Of a DNA stretch of 64,000 bases, positions 25,822 through 34,187 are shown piece after piece (the first letter of the stretch is position 1; each line of letters starts with the position of its first letter). Under the pieces are notes generated by a model. It saw only the letters and a program-made list of their open reading frames with translations. It did not search any database and had not been told where the DNA came from. This stretch comes from Poseidonibacter lekithochrous (GTDB taxonomy: Bacteria; Campylobacterota; Campylobacteria; Campylobacterales; Arcobacteraceae). The DNA lies in the NCBI RefSeq assembly GCF_018861145.1, contig NZ_JAHKQT010000003.1, positions 124,001-188,000 of the forward strand, written 5' to 3'. Position numbers and translations under genes: made by a program.

Positions 25822-25870
25822 TACAAGATAGAAATTGTCCTATTTAAAGAAAAACACTAAAATAGGATAG

Positions 25871-25896
25871 TTATAAGAGGAAAAATCCTCTTATAA
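25871..25896. terminator. Hairpin at the end of the glycosyltransferase gene
   Basis: TTATAAGAGG (25871-25880) and CCTCTTATAA (25887-25896) form a perfect 10-bp stem with a 6-base loop that includes the stop codon of the minus-strand glycosyltransferase gene. The following bases are only moderately U-rich (CUAUCCUAUUUU). Confidence 0.5.
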
Positions 25897-27000
25897 AATA
25901 TTTAATTGATGTGCTAAATCATCAGCTATTCGTTTATAGTTTCTAACTGCAAGAAGTCTAGCTTGTCCTTCAAGACCAACTTGTGCAACTTCATCTTTTG
26001 TTAATCCTAAGATATAATCAAGTTTTTCTTTAATAGCCTCTTTTGAGAAATTACACATCCATGCACTTGTATCTTTTTGGAAAATTGATTCATTATTTTC
26101 ATTTTTTGTCATGATACAAGGAACAGCTGAAGAATAATAATCTAGAACTTTCATAGGTGTTGAAGAATTAAATAACTCAATATCTGGCAATAAAGCAAGA
26201 CCAATATCCGCTTTTGCAATCAAATCTAAAAGTTCATCTTTTGTTTTAGCATTATATATTTCTATATGTTCTTCAATATTTGAATACTTTTCAACTAAAC
26301 TTTTAGTATATTCAGGGTCTTTTGATGAAATCATAATTTTATATGTCCCATCTGATAATTCACTAAAGGCATCTAATATAGTTTCAAATTCTCTTAGTTT
26401 ATCTAATGTTCCTGCATAGAAAAATCTTTTTTCAACACCTTCATGTTGAATGTTTTTTGTTATAACTTCAGGATCAATTCCCGATGGAATAACAAAAGTT
26501 CTTGTTTTAACTTTTTTTAGATAATCATCTCTCATTTTTCTAGATGTTGGCAAGAAGATATCACAATCATTTATAAGGCTTGTTTCCCCATATAATTTTA
26601 TTTTGTTGTTAATAACATCTAAGAAACTTTTTTTGTTATTTGCTTCATCTTTTTGAAGTTTTGCAATTCTTTTTGGATAAGACAATCTAAATGCAACTTT
26701 ATAGTTAAATATTGCTCTTTTTTGTATAACTTCTTTTAGAATATCAGTATCATTTCTTACTGCTACAAAATCATAATCTCCAAGATTTACATTATTTTCT
26801 TCTAATATTGCTAGAGTATTTGTTTTTTTGTCATGAGGAATAATAAACTTATTGTCATAACTCTCAAAATTGGTTTTAGTTTTAGAAAAATAGATAATAT
26901 TTATTTCATAATGTGCAGTTAGATATTTTTCAAAAAGTGGGCCAATAAAACTATGTTCTTTATGCTCAATCTGGTCTGTAATATATAGAAATTTACTCAT
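25891..27000 (-). CDS. Glycosyltransferase, GT4-like (GT-B fold)
   Basis: A 369-residue protein with the C-terminal donor-binding half of GT-B glycosyltransferases: FFYAGTLDKLREFETILDAF opens the domain, DLIAKADIGLALLPD and FNSSTPMKVLDYYSSAVPC match the nucleotide-sugar site. The N-terminal half (FLYITDQIEHKEHSFIGPL) is divergent. No polysaccharide or LPS genes flank it; its neighbours are an EamA transporter and a small exported protein. It is preceded by AGGAG. The acceptor is unknown. Confidence 0.82.
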   Translation of the reverse strand: MSKFLYITDQIEHKEHSFIGPLFEKYLTAHYEINIIYFSKTKTNFESYDNKFIIPHDKKTNTLAILEENNVNLGDYDFVAVRNDTDILKEVIQKRAIFNYKVAFRLSYPKRIAKLQKDEANNKKSFLDVINNKIKLYGETSLINDCDIFLPTSRKMRDDYLKKVKTRTFVIPSGIDPEVITKNIQHEGVEKRFFYAGTLDKLREFETILDAFSELSDGTYKIMISSKDPEYTKSLVEKYSNIEEHIEIYNAKTKDELLDLIAKADIGLALLPDIELFNSSTPMKVLDYYSSAVPCIMTKNENNESIFQKDTSAWMCNFSKEAIKEKLDYILGLTKDEVAQVGLEGQARLLAVRNYKRIADDLAHQLNIL

Positions 27001-27069
27001 TTAATGCTCCTAAATAAAATATATAGTAATGTTATCTATAAAAAGTAGCATTAAAAAAGCAAGTTTTAA

Positions 27070-27948
27070 CTATGTTTTTTTCTTAAATTGTAACTCTGCT
27101 ATTAAAGTAGCAAAAATAATTAAAAGAGCTCCTATAATTTGAATACTTGTAAGTACCTCTCCTCCAGCTGCATATCCATATATTGCAGCACTAACAGGTT
27201 CCATTGTAAATATAACGGCAGTTTTAGTTGCTGTTGTGAATTGTTGCATATATGTTTGTATTAAAAAAGCATAGACAGTCGCAAATACTGCTGTTACGAT
27301 TACTGCTTTAAAAAAAGTATAATCATAATTTAAATCAAAAGTTGTGCTATCAAGACTTAATGAAAAAACAAGAGATAAAATTGTTACTGTAGTTAATTGA
27401 AACAAAACTAATAAATATACATTAACCTCTTTTGAATATTTACCCGTAAATATTATATGTAATGCAAAAAGAAAAGCACAAATAAGTGTTAAAAACTCCC
27501 CATAACCTAAAGTAAGCTCGCCAGACATAGTAAGTAAATATAAACCAACTACAGCGACAAGCGAAGCAATAAATACATTTCTTCGTACATGATCTTTAAA
27601 TATAAAATAGGCTAAAAAAGGTACACAGATTACATTAAGTCCAGTGATAAAAGCAACAATAGAACTTTTTGTATAACTTAAGCCAAAGGTTTGTGTAGCA
27701 AAAGCTGAAAACAAAAAAGTACCTAATAATATTCCCACTAGAATAGTTTTTTTATTAATTTCTTTTAGATATTTATAAGCTATAAAAAACATTAAAATAC
27801 TAGCAAGACCAAATCTAAAAAATAAAAATGAGTAAACAGGTGTTGAATCAATAGCTTCTTGTACCATTAAAAAAGTAACACCCCATGCAATTGCTACAGT
27901 CAATAGTAAAATATCTGCTCTATATTCAAAAATTTTGTATTTGTTCAT
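27070..27948 (-). CDS. EamA/DMT family transporter
   Basis: A 292-residue ten-helix transporter with two EamA repeats. It opens with ILLLTVAIAWGVTFLMVQEA, and the second repeat ends in FTMEPVSAAIYGYAAGGEVL, a strong family signature. It differs from the EamA protein at 8.6-9.5 kb and is not a recent duplicate. It is divergent from the amino-acid ABC importer across a 143-base gap and is preceded by GGAG. Substrate unknown. Confidence 0.88.
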   Translation of the reverse strand: MNKYKIFEYRADILLLTVAIAWGVTFLMVQEAIDSTPVYSFLFFRFGLASILMFFIAYKYLKEINKKTILVGILLGTFLFSAFATQTFGLSYTKSSIVAFITGLNVICVPFLAYFIFKDHVRRNVFIASLVAVVGLYLLTMSGELTLGYGEFLTLICAFLFALHIIFTGKYSKEVNVYLLVLFQLTTVTILSLVFSLSLDSTTFDLNYDYTFFKAVIVTAVFATVYAFLIQTYMQQFTTATKTAVIFTMEPVSAAIYGYAAGGEVLTSIQIIGALLIIFATLIAELQFKKKT

Positions 27949-28050
27949 TTTATCTCCATTTTAGCTTGGAATTGTACCAAAAATTTGATAAACTATTAAT
28001 TGTATATTTATTATAGAGAAATAACATATTAATGGTATATTAAATAAATC

Positions 28051-28056
28051 TATAAT
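28051..28056 (+). promoter_or_regulatory. -10 box of the amino-acid ABC transporter operon
   Basis: TATAAT in the divergent gap before the ABC ATPase gene gives a start near 28063 and a leader of about 29 bases with an AAAGAG ribosome site. The -35 region is AT-rich without a clear match. A second TATAAT reading toward the EamA gene lies nearby on the other strand. Confidence 0.4.
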
Positions 28057-28091
28057 AAGATGATAATTTAAAAACTAAATAAAGAGACTTA

Positions 28092-28832
28092 ATGAGTGAA
28101 AATATAATTTCTATGAGTAAGATTGATAAGTATTATGATGACTTTCATGTACTTAAAAATATTGACTTTAGTGTAAAAAAAGGTGAGATTGTTGTTGTCT
28201 GTGGGCCATCAGGTTCAGGTAAATCTACATTGATTAGATGTATTAATGGACTTGAAGATATTGATAGTGGAACTATATTAGTTGACAATATGGATATTCA
28301 TGCTAGCAAAAAGAATTTAAAAGAAATTAGAAGTGAAGTTGGAATGGTTTTTCAACACTTCAATCTTTTCCCTCATTTAACAATTCTAGAAAATATTACT
28401 CTTGCTCAAAATCTAGTGAAGAAAAGATCAAAAGCTGAAGCTATTGAAATTGGAAGAGAATTACTTGAAAAAGTTAAACTTTCAGATAAAGCAGATTCTT
28501 ATCCTGCAGATTTATCAGGGGGGCAAAAACAAAGAGTTGCAATAGCAAGATCTTTAGCTATGAAACCAAAGGTTATTCTTTTTGATGAGCCAACATCTGC
28601 TCTTGATCCTGAAACTATTGGTGATGTATTATCTGTAATGAAAGATTTAGCTCAAGAGAACTTTACTATTGTTTGTGTTACTCATGAGATGGGTTTTGCA
28701 AAAGAAGTAGGTGATAGAATAGTATTTATGGATCATGGTGTAATTGTTGAAGAAAATACTCCCGAAGAGTTTTTCAATAACCCAAAAAGCGAAAGAGCTC
28801 AAAAGTTCTTAAAAGAAATTTTAACACACTAA
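28092..28832 (+). CDS. Polar amino-acid ABC transporter ATP-binding protein (GlnQ-like)
   Basis: A 246-residue ATPase of the polar amino-acid uptake type. Walker [19 protein letters not shown], the signature [16 protein letters not shown], Walker [15 protein letters not shown] and the H-loop VTHEMGF are all intact. It heads an operon with a periplasmic binding protein and a permease, separated by 24 and 3 bases. It powers uptake of a polar amino acid such as glutamine, glutamate, aspartate or cystine. Confidence 0.95.
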   Translation: MSENIISMSKIDKYYDDFHVLKNIDFSVKKGEIVVVCGPSGSGKSTLIRCINGLEDIDSGTILVDNMDIHASKKNLKEIRSEVGMVFQHFNLFPHLTILENITLAQNLVKKRSKAEAIEIGRELLEKVKLSDKADSYPADLSGGQKQRVAIARSLAMKPKVILFDEPTSALDPETIGDVLSVMKDLAQENFTIVCVTHEMGFAKEVGDRIVFMDHGVIVEENTPEEFFNNPKSERAQKFLKEILTH

Positions 28833-28856
28833 TCAATCTTAAAAAAAAGGAAACAC

Positions 28857-29693
28857 ATGAAAAATTTAGTTAAAAAGTTTTTAGTAGCAGTTTTTGCTAT
28901 TAGTACATTATTTACTGCAAACTCATTTGCAGATGATATTGAGTTGTGGAAGAAATCTACATTAAATCAAATCTTACAAAGAGGTGAATTAAGAGTTGGT
29001 ATGGAACCAGGTTATATGCCTTTTGAAATGAAAGATAAAAAAGGTCGAATCATAGGTTATGATGTAGATATGGCTAAGAAAATGGCAAAAGAAATGGGTG
29101 TTAAATTAAAACTTATTCCTACTTCATGGGATGGAATTATTGCTGGTTTACTTACAAATAAGTACGATATTATTATGTCAGGTATGACTATTACTCAACA
29201 AAGAAACTTAAAAATTAACTTTGCAGATCCATATGTAGTTGTTGGTCAAACAATTATGATTAGAAAAGAATTAGCTGGAAAAATTAAATCTGCTGCTGAT
29301 TTAGATAAACCAGAATATACAGTTGTTACAAAACTTGGTGTAACAGGTGAAATTGCAACTAAAAAATTCTTCAAAAAAGCAAAAATTATTACTTTTGAAA
29401 CAGAAGCTGATGCAGCATCTGAAGTATTAAATGGTAAAGCTGATGGTATGGTTTATGACCAACCTTATAATATCTTATTTATGAGTGATAAAGGTAAAGA
29501 TAAATTAGTTCACTTAGATGCACCTTTAACTTATGAACCTTTAGGTTGGGCTGTTAGAAAAGGTGATCCTGATTTTATTAACTGGTTAAATAACTTCTTA
29601 AGACAAATCAAGGGTGATAAAGTTGTTGACTTCCATGAAAAATTAAATGAAAAATGGTTAAGAGATACTTCTTGGTTAAAAAGAGTTCAGTAA
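28857..29693 (+). CDS. Periplasmic amino-acid-binding protein of the ABC importer
   Basis: A 278-residue protein with a Sec signal peptide (about residues 1-25, cleavage after NSFA) and the SBP family 3 fold. Recognisable pieces are RVGMEPGYMPFEMKDKKG, WDGIIAGLLTNKYDIIMSGM and DGMVYDQPYN. It captures the substrate in the periplasm. No lipobox is present, so it is soluble. It lies between the ATPase and permease genes. Confidence 0.93.
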   Translation: MKNLVKKFLVAVFAISTLFTANSFADDIELWKKSTLNQILQRGELRVGMEPGYMPFEMKDKKGRIIGYDVDMAKKMAKEMGVKLKLIPTSWDGIIAGLLTNKYDIIMSGMTITQQRNLKINFADPYVVVGQTIMIRKELAGKIKSAADLDKPEYTVVTKLGVTGEIATKKFFKKAKIITFETEADAASEVLNGKADGMVYDQPYNILFMSDKGKDKLVHLDAPLTYEPLGWAVRKGDPDFINWLNNFLRQIKGDKVVDFHEKLNEKWLRDTSWLKRVQ

Positions 29694-29696
29694 CAT

Positions 29697-30662
29697 ATGG
29701 CGAAGAGACAATCATTAGCAGAAAATAAAACATTAGGGCATTTTATTGCCGTAATGTTTTTCGTAGCCGTAGGTTACTTCTTTTATGCAGCAGCTGCAAA
29801 TATGAATTATGTTTGGAAATGGAATAGTGTTCCAAAGTATTTTGCATATGAAGAAACAACTTCTTTAGAATCTCCAATAGATGGAAAACTAGTATTCGAA
29901 GATAACAAGTACTTTATTGAAGGTGATGAGAAAGTAGAAGTTAAGAATTTAGATAGTAGTTTTCTATTTGATTATACAATTGGTGAAGATGTTTATGAAG
30001 GTGATGTAATCGCTTCTAAAGATGAGATGAAAGCAGGTCCTGTTTTATCTGGCCTTTGGGTTACTCTGAAAATCTCATTTTTTGCAATGATTTTAACTTT
30101 AATCATTGGGATTATTGTCGCACTTATGAAGTTATCTTCTATGATTTTTTTACGTGATATTGCAACTGTTTATATTACAATTGTAAGAGGAACTCCTCTT
30201 CTTGTACAAATATTTTTATTTTATTTTATAGTTGCAAATATATTTGAACTTGAAAGATTTGTTGCTGGTATTTTATCACTTGGTATTTTCTTTGGTGCTT
30301 ATATGGCAGAGATTTTAAGAGGTGCAATTCAGTCAATTGATAAAGGTCAGTTAGAAGCTGCCAAATCACTTGGTATTTCTAACTTCCAAGCTATGCGATA
30401 TATTATCTTACCTCAAGCTTTTAAAAGAGCTTTACCAACACTTGTAGGTGAAACTATTGCACTTGTAAAAGATTCATCTTTAGTATCTGTTATTTCAATT
30501 ACGGATTTAACAAAAGTTGGTAAAGAGATTGTTGCAAATACATTCTCTCCTTTTGAAACATGGATTGTAATTGCATTATTGTATTTATGTATCACGTCAA
30601 TATTAAGTTATATTGGACATAGAATAGAGAAAAGAATGGCAGCCAAAGGTGGAATGTCCTAA
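29697..30662 (+). CDS. Amino-acid ABC transporter permease with an inserted soluble domain
   Basis: The C-terminal 200 residues are a standard HisM/GlnP-type permease: SGLWVTLKISFFAMILTLII at its start, RGTPLLVQIFLFYF and the EAA loop EAAKSLGISNFQAMRYIILP. The first 118 residues are unusual. A lone helix (about 12-32) is followed by about 80 soluble residues, including SPIDGKLVFEDNKYFIEG and EDVYEGDVIAS, which look like a small beta-barrel or lipoyl-like domain. This segment is not part of the normal family and would face the periplasm. The next gene starts directly at the stop codon. Confidence 0.9.
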   Translation: MAKRQSLAENKTLGHFIAVMFFVAVGYFFYAAAANMNYVWKWNSVPKYFAYEETTSLESPIDGKLVFEDNKYFIEGDEKVEVKNLDSSFLFDYTIGEDVYEGDVIASKDEMKAGPVLSGLWVTLKISFFAMILTLIIGIIVALMKLSSMIFLRDIATVYITIVRGTPLLVQIFLFYFIVANIFELERFVAGILSLGIFFGAYMAEILRGAIQSIDKGQLEAAKSLGISNFQAMRYIILPQAFKRALPTLVGETIALVKDSSLVSVISITDLTKVGKEIVANTFSPFETWIVIALLYLCITSILSYIGHRIEKRMAAKGGMS

Positions 30663-31301
30663 GTGGAAAATTTCTTTTCTGCCTTCTTGCAACAAGGGAT
30701 TACCTTCTTTGCAATTATGGATCCAATTGGAGTTAGTGCAATTGCACTATCTTTACTTAGTACAAATATCACAAAGGACCAAATAAATAAGGTTGCAAAA
30801 AAATCAACACTTACTATTATAATTGCCTTTTTTGTTGTACTTATTACTGGTGATTTTATTCTAAAACTTTTTGGAATTGGAGAACATTCTCTTAAAGTTA
30901 TGGGTGGAATCATTTTACTTTTAATGGCTATATCAATGGTTAATGGAAGTTCAAGTGATAAGAAACCTACAAAAGAAGAAGATGAAGATTTACAAAATAA
31001 TGAAGATTTATCTGTAATTCCTATTGGTATTCCAATTGCATTTGGAACTGGGCTTTTTACTACTATTGTAATTTTTAAACACCAAGTAGAAGTATATACT
31101 GATATCTTATCAATTACTTTAGCTTTTTTAGTTAATGCGGCAATTTTCTATTTTGTTTTAAAAAACTCAATTTATATAAAAAAGTTTTTAGGGATTACTG
31201 GACAAAATATAATTACAAAGTTAATGGGACTAATTGTTGGAGCAATATCTATTCAATTTATTGTTTCAGGAATAATTAACTTAAGTAAATTGTATTTATA
31301 A
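30663..31301 (+). CDS. MarC family integral membrane protein
   Basis: A 212-residue six-helix protein of the MarC/UPF0056 family, with the AIMDPIGVSAIALSL start and GGIILLLMAISMV and PIGIPIAFGTGLF segments. The start codon is GTG, immediately after the permease TAA. Members have no agreed transport substrate; early links to multiple-antibiotic resistance were not upheld. Its placement between an amino-acid importer and an ArgO-like exporter hints at amino-acid traffic, as inference. Confidence 0.87.
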   Translation: MENFFSAFLQQGITFFAIMDPIGVSAIALSLLSTNITKDQINKVAKKSTLTIIIAFFVVLITGDFILKLFGIGEHSLKVMGGIILLLMAISMVNGSSSDKKPTKEEDEDLQNNEDLSVIPIGIPIAFGTGLFTTIVIFKHQVEVYTDILSITLAFLVNAAIFYFVLKNSIYIKKFLGITGQNIITKLMGLIVGAISIQFIVSGIINLSKLYL

Positions 31302-31315
31302 GTGATATATTACAA

Positions 31316-31933
31316 ATGGTAAGTGAAATATTACTAAAAGGTTTCATTGTAACTTTTTCTTTGATTGTTGCAATTGGAGCTCAAAATGCTTATATATTAA
31401 AACTTGGACTTTTAAAACAATACGTCTTTACCTCAGTTATTTTGTGTATTTTATTTGATACTTTACTAATCTCTGCAGGTGTTTTTGGTCTTGGATTTTT
31501 TATTCAAGGAAATCAGTTATTAATTAATATTATTGCTGTAATTGGAATTTTATTCTTAAGTTTTTATGCTTTTATGTCTTTTAAATCTGCATTTAAAAAT
31601 GAAAGTTTAGAAATTGATGGAAAAAATAAAACAAATCCTTTAAAGCAAGTTGTTGGAATGCTTTTAGTTTTCACATTTTTAAATCCACATACTTATTTAG
31701 ATACAATTTTATTAATAGGTGGAATTGGTGCAAATATTCAAGATGATTTAAAAATATTCTTTTTATTAGGTGCTATTAGTGCTTCTACTGTATGGTTTGT
31801 TCTTTTAGGTTTTGGAGCTAGACTTTTAATACCTTTATTTAAAAAACCAATAACTTGGAAAATTCTAGATATTTCTATAGGTATTATTATGCTTATAATT
31901 GCATATTCTTTGATAGATTTAATTGTATATTAG
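31316..31933 (+). CDS. LysE/ArgO family basic amino-acid exporter
   Basis: A 205-residue membrane protein of the LysE/ArgO branch. It contains VAIGAQNAYILKLGL near the start, LFDTLLISAGVFGLG in helix 2 and the hallmark FLNPHTYLDTILLIGG mid-protein. ArgO/LysE proteins export arginine or lysine to relieve internal excess. It follows MarC by 14 bases and so belongs to the importer operon; an importer and an exporter in one unit is notable. Confidence 0.88.
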   Translation: MVSEILLKGFIVTFSLIVAIGAQNAYILKLGLLKQYVFTSVILCILFDTLLISAGVFGLGFFIQGNQLLINIIAVIGILFLSFYAFMSFKSAFKNESLEIDGKNKTNPLKQVVGMLLVFTFLNPHTYLDTILLIGGIGANIQDDLKIFFLLGAISASTVWFVLLGFGARLLIPLFKKPITWKILDISIGIIMLIIAYSLIDLIVY

Positions 31934-31969
31934 ATAGTATTTACAATTATTAAGCGTAAAGGTAGATAA

Positions 31970-32746
31970 ATGAATAATACAAGTATCGAAGAAATAGGGT
32001 GTTTTAAAACTATTTTAGACCCCTATAATGGAATTACAATAGAACAATCTTCTCTTCCAAATTCTAAAGAAGAGTTTGAGCTAAACTTGGACTATCTTAT
32101 TGAAAATACAAAAGATAGAAGAAATGTTATTTGGATATATATTGATATAAAACGCTCAGATTTTATTCCTATTGCTACAAAAAAAGGCTTTTTCTTTCAT
32201 TCTTGTGATGAAGAATATATCTTAATTGTAAAAAGATTAATAGAAAATGCAATAATTCCAACAGCAGCAAATCATACTTTAGGTGTAGGTGCAGTTGTAA
32301 TAAATGAAAAAAATGAATTATTAGTAATAAAAGAGCGAATATCAAACATAGGTTTTAAACTTCCAGGTGGACACATAGATAATGGTGAAATGATTTCTAC
32401 TGCAGTTGTACGAGAAGTAAAAGAAGAAACTGGAATAGATGTAGAGTTTGATTCAGTTATTAGCTTGGGACATTTTTATCCACATCAATTTCATAAATCA
32501 AATTTATATATATTATGTATTGCAAATGCAAAGTCAAGTGAAATAAATATTGAAGATACAAAAGAAATTTTAGAAGCAAAGTGGATGGATATAAATGAAT
32601 ACATAGAAGATGAAGACGTTCTTGCTTATTCAAAAGCTGTTGTTATTTCTGCTATAGAATACAAAGGCTTTAAACTTGCAAATCAAGAAACACTTTGTCA
32701 TATAAAAAAAGATTTTGAATTATTTTTTCCTGTAGAGAATAAATAG
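31970..32746 (+). CDS. Nudix hydrolase with N-terminal pre-Nudix domain (NUDT6-like)
   Basis: The 258-residue protein has an intact Nudix box GGHIDNGEMISTAVVREVKE followed by ETGID (residues about 140-165). The preceding 100 residues fit the pre-Nudix domain of human NUDT6 and plant NUDX-type enzymes: NVIWIYIDIKRSDFIPIATK, then GFFFHS and TLGVGAVVINE. Such enzymes cleave ADP-ribose or NADH, and the domain architecture is uncommon in bacteria. The C-terminal part has the usual Nudix strand EAKWMDINEY. A 36-base gap separates it from the exporter gene. Confidence 0.85.
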   Translation: MNNTSIEEIGCFKTILDPYNGITIEQSSLPNSKEEFELNLDYLIENTKDRRNVIWIYIDIKRSDFIPIATKKGFFFHSCDEEYILIVKRLIENAIIPTAANHTLGVGAVVINEKNELLVIKERISNIGFKLPGGHIDNGEMISTAVVREVKEETGIDVEFDSVISLGHFYPHQFHKSNLYILCIANAKSSEINIEDTKEILEAKWMDINEYIEDEDVLAYSKAVVISAIEYKGFKLANQETLCHIKKDFELFFPVENK

Positions 32747-32768
32747 TTTAAATTTTATAAAAATTAAA

Positions 32769-32774
32769 TATAAT
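32769..32774 (+). promoter_or_regulatory. -10 box of ridA
   Basis: TATAAT in the 53-base gap before the RidA gene predicts a start near 32781, about 19 bases before the ATG at 32800, with AAAGGAA as the ribosome site. No -35 is evident. Confidence 0.4.
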
Positions 32775-32799
32775 ACATTTTAAAAAATAAAGGAATAAA

Positions 32800-33183
32800 A
32801 TGAAAGAAATTATATCAACTAATAAAGCTCCAGGTGCAATTGGACCTTATAATCAAGCTACAGCACTAGCAAATTTAATATTTACATCAGGACAAATACC
32901 TCTAATTCCTGAAACTATGGAAATAGTAGAAGGCGGAATTAAAGAACAATCAAAAGTTGTTATGGATAATTTAAAAGCAGTATTAGAAGAAGCTGGAAGT
33001 TCTTATGAGAATGTTTTAAAAACAACTTGTTATTTATCAGATATGGATAACTTTGCAAGCTTCAATGAAGTATATGCCCAATATTTCGAAGCTGAAACAG
33101 CACCATCTCGTGCAACAGTTGCAGTAAAAACTTTACCTAAAAATGTTTTAGTTGAAGTAGATGCAATCGCTTTTAAAAACTAG
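32800..33183 (+). CDS. ridA: RidA family 2-iminobutanoate/2-iminopropanoate deaminase
   Basis: A 127-residue YjgF/YER057c/UK114 protein that hydrolyses the reactive enamine/imine products of PLP enzymes such as threonine dehydratase. The family motif around the catalytic Arg is intact (APSRATVAVKTLPKNVLVEV), as are GAIGPYNQAT and FTSGQIPL. The stop codon lies inside the following terminator stem. Confidence 0.95.
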   Translation: MKEIISTNKAPGAIGPYNQATALANLIFTSGQIPLIPETMEIVEGGIKEQSKVVMDNLKAVLEEAGSSYENVLKTTCYLSDMDNFASFNEVYAQYFEAETAPSRATVAVKTLPKNVLVEVDAIAFKN

Positions 33184-33203
33184 AGAATATTTTCTCTAGT
33201 TTT
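33177..33203 (+). terminator. Terminator after ridA (bidirectional)
   Basis: AAACTAGAGAA (33177-33187) and TTCTCTAGTTT (33192-33202) form a perfect 11-bp stem with a 4-base loop; the ridA stop codon lies in the left arm. The stem ends in U residues in both directions, which suits termination of ridA and of the convergent CopD-like genes. Confidence 0.75.
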
Positions 33204-33223
33204 ACTATAATTTAATTACTTCT

Positions 33224-33658
33224 TTAAACTACAAACATCACTTTTGCTAGAATAATTATAATAATACCAACAAGCAATACAAACTTATGAAAATGTTTCA
33301 TTATAGGATTTGGAGTTTTCTTTAAAAACTTACAAGATAAAGAATAAACAATTCCAGAGGCAATAATCATTGCAAGAATAAGTTTGATTAACAAAAGAAT
33401 TTGAAGTGAGCTATTAAATATACCAAGTTCAGAATTTATGTATTTTGAAAACATATATCCACCTGTCAGAATTAAAATCAAAACAGTTATTGGAAATATC
33501 TTTCTTGCTCTATTTGAAATTACAGTCATAACATTCTGATGTTCTTTGTCTGTTAAAACTTTTTTCATTGCTGGTAAAACTATAACATCTGCAAAAACAA
33601 AACCTAAAAAAATTATTGCACTGAATAAGTGTAAAATTACTACTAAAGTATATGACAT
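33224..33658 (-). CDS. CopD-like four-helix membrane protein (paralogue 2)
   Basis: A 144-residue protein with four membrane helices. Conserved features shared with the gene upstream are ILHLFSAIIFLGFVFADVIV near the start, LTGGYMF before helix 3, and His residues in HFHK before the last helix. The layout matches small CopD/HemJ-superfamily proteins, in which such histidines may bind haem or copper. It is co-transcribed with its neighbour (25-base gap). Function is not certain. Confidence 0.7.
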   Translation of the reverse strand: MSYTLVVILHLFSAIIFLGFVFADVIVLPAMKKVLTDKEHQNVMTVISNRARKIFPITVLILILTGGYMFSKYINSELGIFNSSLQILLLIKLILAMIIASGIVYSLSCKFLKKTPNPIMKHFHKFVLLVGIIIIILAKVMFVV

Positions 33659-33683
33659 TTTATATCCTTCTAATATTTTAAAT

Positions 33684-34118
33684 TTAAACTACAAACATTA
33701 ATTTTGCAATAACAACAATAGCTATTCCTAAAACTAAAGCATAAGTATGAAAATAATTCATAAAAGCAACGGGTTCTTTTTTAGTAAGCTTACAATACAT
33801 AGTATAAACTACTCCAAGAACAATAAGAAGTACGAAAAACACTTTAATCATAAGTAATATTTGCATATTACTTGAAAAGTATCCTAACTCACTATTTGAA
33901 TACTTTGTAAACATATATCCACCCGTAGCCATTAATAATACAACTATCGTTGGATAGATTTTTAGACCACGACCAACAATAGCTTCAATCATATTTTTAT
34001 GAAACTCAACTCCAAGCTTATTTTTCACTGCTGGAAAAACTATAACATCTGCGAAGATGAAACCTATAAAGATTATTGCTGAAAGTAAGTGGATGATTAG
34101 AATTAATGTATATTCCAT
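33684..34118 (-). CDS. CopD-like four-helix membrane protein (paralogue 1)
   Basis: This 144-residue protein is equal in length to, and colinear with, the gene just downstream, with the same four helices and an intact IIHLLSAIIFIGFIFADVIV start, ATGGYMFTKY segment and a His before the last helix (YFHTY). A tandem duplication is the simplest origin. A perfect FNR-like palindrome is centred at -41.5 from a TATAAT box upstream, so the pair may be induced at low oxygen. No copper genes lie nearby; a haem or respiratory role is possible. Confidence 0.7.
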   Translation of the reverse strand: MEYTLILIIHLLSAIIFIGFIFADVIVFPAVKNKLGVEFHKNMIEAIVGRGLKIYPTIVVLLMATGGYMFTKYSNSELGYFSSNMQILLMIKVFFVLLIVLGVVYTMYCKLTKKEPVAFMNYFHTYALVLGIAIVVIAKLMFVV

Positions 34119-34145
34119 GTATTGACCTTTGATTTATTTATGATA

Positions 34146-34187
34146 ATTATAATCAATATTATAGAATATTTAATTGATTAAAATCAA
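34146..34187 (-). promoter_or_regulatory. Class II FNR/CRP-like promoter of the CopD-like pair
   Basis: TTGAT-TAAA-ATCAA (34174-34187) matches the FNR consensus at all ten defined bases and extends to 8-bp arms (34172-34189). TATAAT (34146-34151, minus strand) predicts a start near 34139, putting the palindrome centre at -41.5. The site overlaps the ribB stop codon (34184-34186). This is the same geometry as at 25.8 kb. Confidence 0.72.
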
